The notes: generated by a model not told the origin, from the sequence alone. A DNA stretch of 57,135 nucleotides from Oceanobacillus polygoni (GCF_008304605.1 NZ_PIJY01000003.1:1-57135), one strand, 5' to 3'; shown: positions 44,288 through 52,516, numbered from the stretch's first letter. A program made the numbers and translations.

Positions 44288-44717
44288 CTTTTTTACTCAC
44301 CACCCATACACAATCTTTAAATACTACTTTATTATGATTCGCCCATTTGACCTCTTCACCATCACAATATTGCTTTTTAGGAATCTTTATAGTAAACAGA
44401 TATTTTACATAATCATAAATAAAGATATAAATATTTTTACCTTCTGGCTTAATTTTTGTAACTAGCCATGTTAATACTAATGGAATACCAACAGAAAAAA
44501 TAAACCATGAATTTGAAAAAGCATAAGGATAAAATTGTTTTATCAACCACCCCAGAAATAAAGTTATTATCAAAAAGATAATAAAATTCAAAGCCGGAAT
44601 TAATTCAATTGTGAAAGGCAGATAATAGTTATCTGTTATCTGCCTAATTTTTTTTGGTTCTCTCAACGCTCTCCTATAATTAAAAACTACTCTACTTTCT
44701 TTTTTATTTTCTGACAT
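44172..44717 (-). CDS. TcpE-family conjugation protein of ICE-2
   Basis: A 181-residue protein with two hydrophobic segments around residues 38-58 and 70-86 and the TcpE-like core RQITDNYYLPFTIELIPAL. It is about 50 residues longer than ICE-1 Orf17; the additional charged C-terminus is the part that overlaps virB4. AGAGGG precedes ATG 44717. Confidence 0.8.
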   Translation of the reverse strand: MSENKKESRVVFNYRRALREPKKIRQITDNYYLPFTIELIPALNFIIFLIITLFLGWLIKQFYPYAFSNSWFIFSVGIPLVLTWLVTKIKPEGKNIYIFIYDYVKYLFTIKIPKKQYCDGEEVKWANHNKVVFKDCVWVVSKKDGEIKTSDKDNKGQFAINENGRRVRVLSDKERINSDSE

Positions 44718-44728
44718 ATTATCCCTCT

Positions 44729-44980
44729 TTAAAACGTATTGATGAAGGCTTCAATCATGCGACTAACATAATCCCAATTTCCAACTACAAAAGTAACCAC
44801 TCCACCTAGTACACAGCAAATAATAATTTGCCCGAATCTAAGTTTTGCAAAATACTTCGCCACAAGGAAAACAACAATAATTACAACTGCTTGTTTGGCA
44901 ACTTCTATTCCCCAATTTTCCACACCATCAAGTGTCGGTAAATCAGCACTTGCTATTAATAGTTTGTTTAAAAAGTTCAT
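44729..44980 (-). CDS. TcpD-type small membrane protein of ICE-2
   Basis: An 83-residue protein with two hydrophobic helices (about residues 30-46 and 50-66), in the slot of ICE-1 Orf19 relative to TcpC/TcpE. AGGAGGAAATAAAG precedes ATG 44980. Confidence 0.75.
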   Translation of the reverse strand: MNFLNKLLIASADLPTLDGVENWGIEVAKQAVVIIVVFLVAKYFAKLRFGQIIICCVLGGVVTFVVGNWDYVSRMIEAFINTF

Positions 44981-44993
44981 TCTTTATTTCCTC

Positions 44994-46025
44994 CTAATTG
45001 TAAGTAAATTTTTCAACATAAAAATTGTTTCCGTTTTTTGAAACAGTCATTTCCACAGGATTAAACTGCTGTATATTTGTCAATTCGTCTCTAAACATCA
45101 CCCCCATTAAGACTTTGTAATTCTCTCCATCTACATAAATCTCTAAATTTCTTATATCTTCAAATAAAAAAGAACCGTTCATTGTTTGCGGTTCTTCCAT
45201 CAAATAAGCCATTTCATCTACTGATTCCGTAGTAAATTTTTCAAAAAAGTTATTTAGAAATTGCTCGATATTCTCTTTTTCGCTTCCATTGTATTCTTCT
45301 AATTGAACTGTCTCTGGTTCATATTCAATCGTACCAGCTAGTGACGGTACTTCTGTAAAGTAAGGTACTGCTGAAACACTAAATAAACCATTTTCATGAA
45401 TAATAGATAAATTTAAGAGTAGTGTTTTTGTTTCTTCTTCTTTTTCAATTTCTGTCACAGTCTCTTTTTTCTTTCCTTTTCCCACCTCTTTTTCAACTTC
45501 TGTTTCAAGTGTATTTTTAAATGTAACCTTATATTGATAAAGGCTTGTATTTCCTTCATCTTCTACATTAAAAAGACTAAAGGATTCCAACGATCGTGTG
45601 CCATTCACCCCCTCTAAGTTATACAAGGCATTATCATCATTGTTAAAACTTTCATTAAAAGCCATATATTCTTTTAATTTGTTGGCTCTTTCTTGTAATG
45701 CTTCACTATCATTAGAGACATTAATATACTCTCTAATAAAATTTGATAAAAATTCATTGGCTGATTCATGAGAAAATTCTTCTTCTCCTTTTTCATTTTC
45801 ATTCGCCTGTACTAATCTATTTGTTTCATTTAAAGTTGAACGAGTATTTACAGATAACAAAATAGACAAGAAAGCAATAAACAACATTCCTAATATTAAA
45901 GACCAAACTAAAAAGGCAGTACGCTTTGATGTATCTTTGCGGACTCCCTTTGATTTTTCCGGCTTTTTTATTTGTTTTAGCTTCCCAACAGCTTTATTTT
46001 GTTTCAATTTTTCCTTAATGCTCAT
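44994..46025 (-). CDS. TcpC-family channel protein of ICE-2
   Basis: A 343-residue bitopic protein: very basic N-terminus, membrane helix at about residues 36-58, then two NTF2-like extracellular domains (ANEFLSNFIREYI and IEQFLNNFFEKFTTES mark their first helices), as in TcpC/ConB/Orf13. In ICE-2 it precedes VirB4, while in ICE-1 Orf13 ends the operon. It overlaps the upstream gene by four bases. Confidence 0.85.
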   Translation of the reverse strand: MSIKEKLKQNKAVGKLKQIKKPEKSKGVRKDTSKRTAFLVWSLILGMLFIAFLSILLSVNTRSTLNETNRLVQANENEKGEEEFSHESANEFLSNFIREYINVSNDSEALQERANKLKEYMAFNESFNNDDNALYNLEGVNGTRSLESFSLFNVEDEGNTSLYQYKVTFKNTLETEVEKEVGKGKKKETVTEIEKEEETKTLLLNLSIIHENGLFSVSAVPYFTEVPSLAGTIEYEPETVQLEEYNGSEKENIEQFLNNFFEKFTTESVDEMAYLMEEPQTMNGSFLFEDIRNLEIYVDGENYKVLMGVMFRDELTNIQQFNPVEMTVSKNGNNFYVEKFTYN

Positions 46026-46336
46026 TTTGAACTCCTTTCCAAATAGTTTATAAAAGATGTTACCTTATTCAAAACTTGTATTGGTGACGCATTTTCCAAA
46101 TAAACTTTTTCATTTATCTTTTTCCCATTTTCAATATACGTGGACTTATAAAAACTAAAGCGATACGTTGAATATCCTTTTTTTCTATAGCCTTCCACAA
46201 CAAGCGAAGTATTTACAGATAAATCCTTCACAAATGCAAGATAAAAATAATGTTTCTCCCCTTCTCTGTTTCTAGGAATATCAGCCGAAAAACCTAAATC
46301 CTTAAAACGATTAGTCAGTGATTCCATTTGTTGCAC
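46022..46336 (-). CDS. Small ICE-2 protein, unknown
   Basis: About 104 residues with TNRFKDLGFSADIPRNREGE and a beta-rich middle. GGGGAGG lies upstream of several in-frame starts (GTG 46345, GTG 46336, ATG 46327); I chose GTG 46336. The stop overlaps the TcpC start. No recognised family. Confidence 0.55.
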   Translation of the reverse strand: MQQMESLTNRFKDLGFSADIPRNREGEKHYFYLAFVKDLSVNTSLVVEGYRKKGYSTYRFSFYKSTYIENGKKINEKVYLENASPIQVLNKVTSFINYLERSSK

Positions 46337-46367
46337 AACAGCCACAACCTCCCCTTTCAAAATTAGC

Positions 46368-46658
46368 TTACAATACGGCTACCAAGAATCGAAATTCCAA
46401 ACCTAAAATAGCATTTTTAGGATTACCAGTTACTTTATTTTGTTTCTCTGGAATTACAGCAAAATAAAAATGATATGATTTATAATCGCCATCTTCATTT
46501 ACAGCATGATGATAGAAACTTAATTCTTGATATATAGAATTATCAACACCATATATTTCCTCCTGTAACTTTTCCAAAATTGTATATTTTTCATTTACTA
46601 ACTGTTTTTCTTCCAATGCTTCCATAAATTCACCATGATTCATGACAAGTGGAACCAT
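46368..46658 (-). CDS. Small ICE-2 protein, unknown
   Basis: A 96-residue soluble protein (HGEFMEALEEKQLVNEKYT, YKSYHFYFAVIPEKQNKV). GGGAGGGGG precedes ATG 46658. The hydrophobic C-terminus is short. Its layout (helical first half, beta second half) recalls the paralogue cluster at 40591-41484. Confidence 0.6.
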   Translation of the reverse strand: MVPLVMNHGEFMEALEEKQLVNEKYTILEKLQEEIYGVDNSIYQELSFYHHAVNEDGDYKSYHFYFAVIPEKQNKVTGNPKNAILGLEFRFLVAVL

Positions 46659-46695
46659 TTCATCCCCCTCCCTTCAAAGAAGATTAATAGAACAA

Positions 46696-46941
46696 TTATT
46701 GTTCTCTCCATTCCTTCCATTTTTTACATAGGCGTATTAAATCTTTCATAATATCAATGCTGTATTTTATAACAATGGCTGGCAAAGAAATAAACAAATA
46801 GAACATTGAAATTAAGCCAAAAACATTCGCTACTTTTGGCAAACCTGCAAAAAGAAAAATAACACCAATTAACACCAACCCTCCACAAAAGAACATTAAT
46901 GTTCCAATAGACAAAAAATGTTTTAATATTTTTTTGAACAT
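46696..46941 (-). CDS. Small two-helix membrane protein of ICE-2
   Basis: An 81-residue protein with hydrophobic segments at about residues 10-33 and 39-58 and a basic C-terminal tail (RLCKKWKEWREQ). GGGGTGGA precedes ATG 46941. Unknown; it lies in the gap between relaxase and channel genes. Confidence 0.65.
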   Translation of the reverse strand: MFKKILKHFLSIGTLMFFCGGLVLIGVIFLFAGLPKVANVFGLISMFYLFISLPAIVIKYSIDIMKDLIRLCKKWKEWREQ

Positions 46942-46953
46942 TATTCCACCCCA

Positions 46954-46979
46954 TAAAAAAAGAGTAGTTTCATCTACTC
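46954..46979 (-). terminator. Internal terminator
   Basis: GAGTAG (46962-46967) and CTACTC (46974-46979), with seven T residues on the minus strand, right after a 17-codon frame. Confidence 0.75.
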
Positions 46980-47023
46980 AAAAATTTATCCATAGTATCC
47001 TTATAATTTTTAATAAAACTCAT
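46970..47023 (-). CDS. Putative 17-residue leader peptide
   Basis: ATG 47023 follows a strong AGGAAAGGAG site; the frame codes 17 residues (MSFIKNYKDTMDKFLSR) and its stop falls inside the terminator stem. This is the geometry of an attenuator leader. No regulatory codons stand out. Confidence 0.4.
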   Translation of the reverse strand: MSFIKNYKDTMDKFLSR

Positions 47024-47126
47024 AGGCTAACTCCTTTCCTAAGCACTAATCTACAAGCAAGGTACAGGTAGTATTTTTTGAGAAAACCACTCAAAAAATC
47101 TCCACCCTTTCCCCCTTGCTTTCCGA

Positions 47127-47296
47127 TTTTTTGGCGGTCTTTTATAGTTGCCAAGTCAACTATACCCAAAAGAATCATTTTTTTACTTGACTTGACACTA
47201 GCTATTTTACCGCCAAAAACGTTAAGTGCTATCGTACAAAAATATAATAATCTAATTTAATATAGTGACGTTAAGATCGTGGGGTTTAGCCCCCAC
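47127..47296 (-). other. Candidate single-strand origin (sso) downstream of the ICE-2 relaxase
   Basis: A nested hairpin cluster in a 337-bp gene-free stretch: TTTTTGGCGGT/ACCGCCAAAAA arms (47128-47138, 47209-47219), the perfect TATAGTTG-N6-CAACTATA (47142-47163) and GTGGGG/CCCCAC (47279-47296). ICEBs1 has its sso just downstream of nicK, and rolling-circle elements carry such folded origins. No coding frame is present. Confidence 0.5.
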
Positions 47297-47360
47297 ACGA
47301 CTAGCGCAATATCACTGCCCCAAAAGTGTGGAAAGTCAAATAACCTTACACAAAAGAAGC

Positions 47361-48575
47361 CTATCTACTCCAATTACTAGGATGTAATTCAATTGGTCTT
47401 TCGCTAGCCCTCTTTGCCCTCCTTTCCATATTTTGAATAATTTCCTTATCATCTTCATTTCCTAACAAATTACTATAAAAAGAAGCCATTTCCTCTTTGG
47501 AAAAGGCTTTGCATTGGTTCTCAAAGTTTTCAATCATAAACAAATGCTTTTTATCCAATTTAGCTTCATCTATCAGTTGATTTAAGTTATCAGTCCCCAT
47601 ACGTTCATCCACTTCTTTTAATACTTTTAGTGTAGGAGACAGATAAACTTTTACCCAAATTAATAAATCGTCATATGTTTTAGCTTTTGGAGCAACATAT
47701 AACCTTATCGCTTTTACCCCTTCTACAAATTCAGCCCAAGGCTTCCAAGTTTCCCAATAAGACTTTGATTTATTCGTTTCACTCTTATTAGCAAATCGTA
47801 AGTAGTTACTTATTGCACCTAAAGCTACATCACTAACACTATTACTGTTAACAAGTCTTTTCATTACCTCTACAGCATGTTCCTGCCTAAAACGGATTTC
47901 ATAACGGTTCCATTGCTTTTCCATTTCTTCATCTGTCAAGCCAAGCTTTTCAGCACGTTCATAGTTCTTTTCATAGAAACACATCCAGGTGTTACTCTCC
48001 CTTGAACCAAAAGTAATTGTTTGACCTCTTGTTGTGCCATCACCTAAGCTAAACCCTCCATGTTCCTTTCCTAGACGTAATCTACTTACACATTCACCAT
48101 TTCTTGCTTTCGTAAGAAGTTCATCAATAGAAAAATAGACCTTACGGTCATCAATTGCAAGGTCTATTCTGGGAACATTATCTACATAATCCAAACAAAG
48201 TTTAAAAAAGTCATGCCATGTTCTATTATTTGCATCTAAAAACATTTCAAATTGCCGACAAGCCTTACCAGCTAAAAGTATTTGATAATCTTTTTCACCA
48301 TCTTTATTTTCCCTGTAAAGAATACGAATATCATCAAAACGTAGTAATGCACTATATCCTCTTATACCTGTTCCGAAGTCCTCTCTCATAAGTTCCATTG
48401 GAATACCTAACAAATCTTCACAGATACTTTCTATCGTTCTGTATTTGATTGTAAGTTGCACCCAATCAATACAGACAGCGAGTTCATCTTCATTTACTAC
48501 ATCCAATATATCGGCTCTTTCAGTTACTACCCCCCTATTAGTGTCGGGGGTAGTAACAAATTCCTTTGTCGTCAT
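47361..48575 (-). CDS. MOBT relaxase of ICE-2 (NicK/Orf20 family)
   Basis: A 404-residue Rep_trans/MOBT relaxase with DWVQLTIKYRTIESICEDLL, GKACRQFEMFL, VPRIDLAIDDRK and NRYEIRFRQEHAVEVM blocks, parallel to ICE-1 Orf20 but without the N-terminal HTH. ATG 48575 is followed within 20 bases by the oriT repeat, which therefore lies inside the coding sequence (residues about 8-17), as described for nicK of ICEBs1. Confidence 0.92.
   Translation of the reverse strand: MTTKEFVTTPDTNRGVVTERADILDVVNEDELAVCIDWVQLTIKYRTIESICEDLLGIPMELMREDFGTGIRGYSALLRFDDIRILYRENKDGEKDYQILLAGKACRQFEMFLDANNRTWHDFFKLCLDYVDNVPRIDLAIDDRKVYFSIDELLTKARNGECVSRLRLGKEHGGFSLGDGTTRGQTITFGSRESNTWMCFYEKNYERAEKLGLTDEEMEKQWNRYEIRFRQEHAVEVMKRLVNSNSVSDVALGAISNYLRFANKSETNKSKSYWETWKPWAEFVEGVKAIRLYVAPKAKTYDDLLIWVKVYLSPTLKVLKEVDERMGTDNLNQLIDEAKLDKKHLFMIENFENQCKAFSKEEMASFYSNLLGNEDDKEIIQNMERRAKRASERPIELHPSNWSR
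48524..48556 (-). other. oriT: Origin of transfer (oriT) of ICE-2
   Basis: Perfect 11-bp inverted repeat TTACTACCCCC (48524-48534) and GGGGGTAGTAA (48546-48556). Read on the minus strand the loop is GACACTAATAG, giving CTAATA-G6, the same nick-type motif as ICE-1 (CTAACA-G6) and ICEBs1. Confidence 0.85.
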
Positions 48576-48608
48576 CCGCTACGCTCCTTCCTCCACGCCT
48601 ATCATTAC

Positions 48609-48653
48609 GGGTGCTTTGCGCTGTCGCTAGCGACTGTCGTCGCTGGCGCACCC
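48609..48653 (-). repeat. GC-rich hairpin upstream of the ICE-2 relaxase
   Basis: GGGTGC (48609-48614) and GCACCC (48648-48653) enclose the perfect palindrome GTCGCTAGCGAC (48623-48634). It is much more GC-rich than its surroundings. It matches in kind the hairpins beside ICE-1 oriT, so both origins carry a similar flanking structure. Confidence 0.6.
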
Positions 48654-48669
48654 TCCATTATCGGCGTTG

Positions 48670-50046
48670 TTAAACAGCTTTCTTTATTTCTTCTAAAAAG
48701 TCATAACCTTTTGGTACTAAAGGTGTATAAAATTCTGTAATGACAGAAGCACCATAATCCGCATAACCACGACCTTTTATACGCTTATTGATAAATGTAT
48801 TATCCACATCACCAAACATCATTCCATACCCTGTTTCGCTATTACGCCCTAAAGCAACCCTAAAATTAAATTGATCTCTAATACCATCTGCCAAATATTT
48901 TGCGTCTGGGCGTTGGTTTGCCAAAATAAGGAATACACCAGCTTGCCTTCCTAACATAGTTAGTTGTTTCATATCCTCCAAGACTTCCTGTTTTTCTCTA
49001 TGGTCTAACATTTCCATGAAAGCCACGTATTCATCAAAAATGACAAACAAAGGCTTCATTCCTACGCTGGCATAATTCCCACCTGTTTTATAATTAGGCA
49101 TTTCCTTCATTTTTTCAGAGCGTTCGTGCATTTCTTCTCTAGCTTTTTTCAAAGTCATTTTAATACCATTTTTCATACTAAAAACCGTTTTTTCTGGCAT
49201 TACTGTTTCCAAATCAGCTAAATCAGCATTTTTCGGGTCTAATATTTTTAAATCTGCACCCGACTTTAACAATGCTTGAATCATTGTTAAAATAAAATAC
49301 GTTTTACCTCCACCAGTACCGCCAGCTATCAACATATGAGGAAGTTCATCAAATTTCCAATTAATATGTTTCATTAGCTTCATAGCACCATTTTGAACAA
49401 TTACATCACTAATAGGAATACGATTTTTTTGTACATCATACATCAACTTATAACAAACAAAATTTTCTTCTAATTCTTTATCTACTAATGTACAATATAA
49501 GCCATTTTCTAATTGGTCACCCAACTGTAAAAATCTATCTTGAAATCGGCTCATATCCATAGCAATACGCAATTCAATATAGCCTTTTTTAATTTTATAA
49601 TATGCTTTCGGGAAATAAGTTACTCTACTTTTTGTAACCTTTTTATCAGACAATCCCCAAGTCGATTCCGTTGAATAGCTTTCTTTTTCTATAAATCGGT
49701 TACTTATAAACATTCTGGCTATTTTCTGCCTATGCCATATCCTTTTATAAGTTTCAAAGAAACAGAAATATACTAATCCAACTGTTACAGCACCAATAAC
49801 AAAAGATATTAATATCCCTTTACCTATATATAGCCAATTCCAATTCGCTAAATCTTTCAAGTAATCCCAATTAGCCCATCCAGAGTAATTATTAATACCA
49901 TTTTTATAACAAAAATAAAGAGAAATAAGAAAAACTGGTAGAAAAACTGTTAATCCTGCCTTTAATACTCCATGTTGCATACCAGCAGTTATTCTTATTC
50001 CTCTATATTTCCACAATCTTTTCTTTAAAAATTCAATCACTATCAC
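48670..50046 (-). CDS. FtsK/SpoIIIE-type coupling protein of ICE-2
   Basis: A 458-residue T4CP with two N-terminal membrane segments (about residues 28-46 and 75-95), Walker A GGTGGGKT near residue 243, LDPKNADLADL, Walker B FVIFDEY near 335 and LILANQRPDAKYLADGIRDQ. Homologous throughout to ICE-1 Orf21. ATG is not obvious from RBS strength; the frame start at 50046 was kept. Confidence 0.92.
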   Translation of the reverse strand: MIVIEFLKKRLWKYRGIRITAGMQHGVLKAGLTVFLPVFLISLYFCYKNGINNYSGWANWDYLKDLANWNWLYIGKGILISFVIGAVTVGLVYFCFFETYKRIWHRQKIARMFISNRFIEKESYSTESTWGLSDKKVTKSRVTYFPKAYYKIKKGYIELRIAMDMSRFQDRFLQLGDQLENGLYCTLVDKELEENFVCYKLMYDVQKNRIPISDVIVQNGAMKLMKHINWKFDELPHMLIAGGTGGGKTYFILTMIQALLKSGADLKILDPKNADLADLETVMPEKTVFSMKNGIKMTLKKAREEMHERSEKMKEMPNYKTGGNYASVGMKPLFVIFDEYVAFMEMLDHREKQEVLEDMKQLTMLGRQAGVFLILANQRPDAKYLADGIRDQFNFRVALGRNSETGYGMMFGDVDNTFINKRIKGRGYADYGASVITEFYTPLVPKGYDFLEEIKKAV

Positions 50047-50070
50047 ACCCTTATTTACATGTTAAGGCAT

Positions 50071-50111
50071 AAAAAATAGTGTGCCAATTAATCAATAACC
50101 AGCACACTATT
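50071..50111 (-). terminator. Internal terminator before the coupling gene
   Basis: AATAGTGTGC (50075-50084) pairs with GCACACTATT (50102-50111); the minus strand continues into six T residues. A strong 10-bp stem. Confidence 0.8.
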
Positions 50112-50128
50112 ACTATATCGATTCTGAT

Positions 50129-50356
50129 TTAACCAGAGTTTCTAATTATTTTAGAAATCTCATTCATAATCACTTTTTGTTCAACTTCCAGCATATCAAT
50201 TATTTTTATTAATCGTGGAATAGCTTGCTCAATTGTATAATCATAAGTTTTTAAACAATACGTAACTTCAACTAATGCCTGCTCCATCTCAACAAAATAT
50301 AACTTTTGATTTAATTTTTGTTCTAACAAAAGTTCATTTTCTTCATCAATTGCCAT
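50129..50356 (-). CDS. Small helical ICE-2 protein
   Basis: A 75-residue all-helical, mostly acidic protein. AAAGGGGAGG abuts ATG 50356. No known family. It ends upstream of a strong terminator. Confidence 0.6.
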   Translation of the reverse strand: MAIDEENELLLEQKLNQKLYFVEMEQALVEVTYCLKTYDYTIEQAIPRLIKIIDMLEVEQKVIMNEISKIIRNSG

Positions 50357-50411
50357 CCTCCCCTTTATACATTAGTGAAAAATTTTGCTAGGAACAGGTT
50401 TAGCCGCATTA

Positions 50412-50828
50412 TTATTTTTTACTACCACCTGCACCTACTGGTTCTTTATTAGGTTCATTTTTCTTTTGATCAATTGCTTCACCATTTTCATCTGCGATTT
50501 TTTGTGAATCATCCAACGGTAAAACATCATCAGCATTAAAATTTTCTGCAATTCTAGTCCATGTTTGACCGTTTGGCAATGTACCACCTTCTGCTCTAGG
50601 GGCATACGTAGGGTTAACTAATTTAACTAATCCAAACGGCTTTATATTACAAGGTTTATTTCCTTCAAGTCTAACAGCAAATGTACCACCCTCTAAATTC
50701 GGCGAACCAATATTATAAACCGTTTGCAACAATTCTCCCGTATCTCTATCAATTCTTTCTTTCGTATTCACTAATCTGATTTCACCTAAAATTTCTTTTG
50801 CTTGTTGTTCTGATAATTTAATTTCCAT
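50412..50828 (-). CDS. ICE-2 protein in the Orf22/Orf23 slot
   Basis: A 138-residue protein with a beta-rich middle (GGTFAVRLEGNKPCNIKPFG, VKLVNPTYAPRA) and a disordered acidic tail ending GAGGSKK. VKLVNP recalls DUF961, and the place ahead of the coupling gene is the Orf22/Orf23 position. Distant homology to that family is inferred. AAAGGAGAG precedes ATG 50828. Confidence 0.6.
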   Translation of the reverse strand: MEIKLSEQQAKEILGEIRLVNTKERIDRDTGELLQTVYNIGSPNLEGGTFAVRLEGNKPCNIKPFGLVKLVNPTYAPRAEGGTLPNGQTWTRIAENFNADDVLPLDDSQKIADENGEAIDQKKNEPNKEPVGAGGSKK

Positions 50829-50867
50829 TCAAAATCTCTCCTTTAATTTTTAATAATTTATATAAAT

Positions 50868-51434
50868 TTAATTTAATTTTTCTAGCATAATTGGATACTC
50901 TGCAATCTGAATACGTTCTTTTAATTCGCTACCGTTCAAATCACCATCCTTATTGTAATCAAACCCTTTAATACTAACAGAGGTATATAAATCACAATCG
51001 GCTATCATGTGATGTGGCAAAGTTCCAAATACATGCTTGCCTTTAATATCACTTGATTCTACACGCTCAAATATAGGAACATCCTTCAAAAATGGAAATT
51101 CTTCTTTCAAAATTTGAATAGTTCCTTTATGACGACTTACAATGATGAAATCATTTCTATTATCTAAAGGATAAATTTCCAACGCAGTCAAACAATACTT
51201 ATATACATTTATATTTGATTTAATAATATCCAATCCTGTTTCAAAAACTGTATCTCTAGGCAATTCCAAGCCATAATATTCATTGATTCCATGTTCAACC
51301 AATTGACTAGGTGAAAGAGCAGAAATAATAACTGTATTTTCCGAATCTTTATTATCATACCGTATTAAATCTTTTACCGCCGGGAATCCAAAAGCTACTA
51401 CTTTATTTCTTTTCAATAAATCATTCAGCTTCAT
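50868..51434 (-). CDS. Csx16-like protein, candidate ring nuclease / anti-CRISPR
   Basis: A 188-residue protein. The C-terminal half (about residues 95-188) has the Csx16/VVA1548 pattern as I recall it: FIIVSRHKGTIQILKEE, a spacer, then DIKGKHVFGTLPHHMIADC. Csx16 belongs to type III CRISPR loci and has been described as a ring nuclease degrading cyclic oligoadenylate. No cas genes or repeats are here. The N-terminal 90 residues (VIISALSPSQLVEHG, INEYYGLELPRDTVF) are not recognised. AGGCAGGTG precedes ATG 51434. It lies in the early part of the transfer operon, where anti-defence genes gather. The assignment rests on motif memory only. Confidence 0.5.
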   Translation of the reverse strand: MKLNDLLKRNKVVAFGFPAVKDLIRYDNKDSENTVIISALSPSQLVEHGINEYYGLELPRDTVFETGLDIIKSNINVYKYCLTALEIYPLDNRNDFIIVSRHKGTIQILKEEFPFLKDVPIFERVESSDIKGKHVFGTLPHHMIADCDLYTSVSIKGFDYNKDGDLNGSELKERIQIAEYPIMLEKLN

Positions 51435-51449
51435 TTATTCACCTGCCTT

Positions 51450-51605
51450 TCAATAAAATGTTTTCATCTCCTTTATTTTTTCATGCAATATTTTTTTATA
51501 TAAAAGTAATCTTTCATGCCGATTAGATTTTCTTTTCTTACTAGGATGTATTGATGTATATTCAGCAACTTTTTTCAAATAATAAGCAATTTTTTTATCT
51601 AACAT
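51450..51605 (-). CDS. Small basic ICE-2 protein
   Basis: A 51-residue lysine-rich protein (MLDKKIAYYLKKVAEYTSI, SKKRKSNRHERLLLYKKI). ATG 51605 follows AAAGGATG. It is the first gene after the structured leader. A nucleic-acid-binding role suits its charge; a part in antitermination is conceivable but unsupported. Confidence 0.6.
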   Translation of the reverse strand: MLDKKIAYYLKKVAEYTSIHPSKKRKSNRHERLLLYKKILHEKIKEMKTFY

Positions 51606-51660
51606 AAAATCATCCTTTCTATAAAAAAATAATAATAATTCGCTAGGTTCAAACAATAAT

Positions 51661-51887
51661 AAGAACCATTACGGCGCTTATCAGTCGCTCACTTTATAAG
51701 GTTATGGCGACATATAGTAGATTGTTTTTACAATCATTAGCACCCTCGCTATGGACTGCTACAGCTTGTTTTAAAAGTGTTAGCTGTCATCACTTAGATT
51801 ACGACTAATGACAAATCCATCAATAAACGTTACAATAAAAGTGTCTAGGTTTTATTGATTGCGTGTATGATAAATTATCATATGCGC
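51661..51887 (-). ncRNA. Structured leader RNA of the ICE-2 transfer operon
   Basis: A 367-bp gene-free stretch (51606-51972) with five helices: a 27-nt hairpin at 51861-51887 (ATGATAA arms), ATCAATAAA/TTTATTGAT (51819-51827 with 51851-51859), ACAGCT/AGCTGT (51761-51766 with 51782-51787), GATTGT/ACAATC (51720-51735) and GTCGC/GCGAC (51684-51688 with 51707-51711). It is transcribed from the operon promoter toward the transfer genes. Confidence 0.5.
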
Positions 51888-51972
51888 TTTCTTTCTATAT
51901 GTAGTTTTCAATGTGCCATTCCCCTTTACGCATTTTCAAACCAATTCTTCAAGTGGTATAAATTCACACTTT

Positions 51973-52224
51973 TCATTCGTTATCAAATGCCATTATTGAA
52001 TTGATTCCCTTCCTTGAAATATCAAAGTTCTTAGATATTCTTCTATAAGAAACACCATGCAATAATAATTTTTCAACTATTTCTTTTGAAATAGGTTGTT
52101 GCATGTAATGTTCTACCTGTATTGATCTAAAAGCTAATTTCATCCTAGCTTGCCAATCACCTTCCATTTCCTTTGCTAAAGAAACAGCTTTTTTCATTGA
52201 AGATTGCATTTCCTTAAAATCCAT
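51973..52224 (-). CDS. Small HTH protein of ICE-2
   Basis: An 83-residue protein whose C-terminal third reads as a helix-turn-helix (LLLHGVSYRRISKNFDISRK). GAGGGGGG precedes ATG 52224. It is the second gene of the early operon; it may act on the downstream leader or on xis. Unknown family. Confidence 0.6.
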   Translation of the reverse strand: MDFKEMQSSMKKAVSLAKEMEGDWQARMKLAFRSIQVEHYMQQPISKEIVEKLLLHGVSYRRISKNFDISRKGINSIMAFDNE

Positions 52225-52252
52225 TTGTATTCCCCCCTCAAAGTACTATAAT

Positions 52253-52492
52253 TTATTTATTCAATAAATATTTATCTTTTTGTTCTTTTTTGCTACAATT
52301 ATCTTCAAAAAAAAGTCTCCAATCAGTTTCAATTACATCAGCAATTCTTTTAGCAACTTTAACACTTGGACTTCTTGAACCTAACTCAATTTGAGTATAG
52401 TAAGGTCTTTTTATATCAGATAACTTTGCTAATTCTGCATGTGTTAATTCTTTTTCAGTTCTTTTATCAAACAACCATTCTCTTTTTTTCAT
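52253..52492 (-). CDS. XRE-family regulator, first gene of the transfer operon
   Basis: A 79-residue Cro-like protein: TEKELTHAELAKLSDIKRPYY then QIELGSRSPSVKVAKRIADV. CAGGTGAT precedes ATG 52492. Divergent from the ImmR-like gene across the operator region, so it probably plays Cro to that repressor, as xis/ydzL-side regulators do in ICEBs1-type switches. Confidence 0.75.
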   Translation of the reverse strand: MKKREWLFDKRTEKELTHAELAKLSDIKRPYYTQIELGSRSPSVKVAKRIADVIETDWRLFFEDNCSKKEQKDKYLLNK

Positions 52493-52516
52493 ATCATTAA
52501 ATCACCTGCTTTTTTT

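Noticed and set aside
50868..51434. Complete type III CRISPR locus
   Set aside because: No cas10, csm/cmr genes, cas6, effector nuclease or repeats are present; the Csx16-like gene stands alone.
52253..52492. Toxin-antitoxin module
   Set aside because: The XRE protein has no toxin partner; the divergent repressor and protease fit an ICE switch better.
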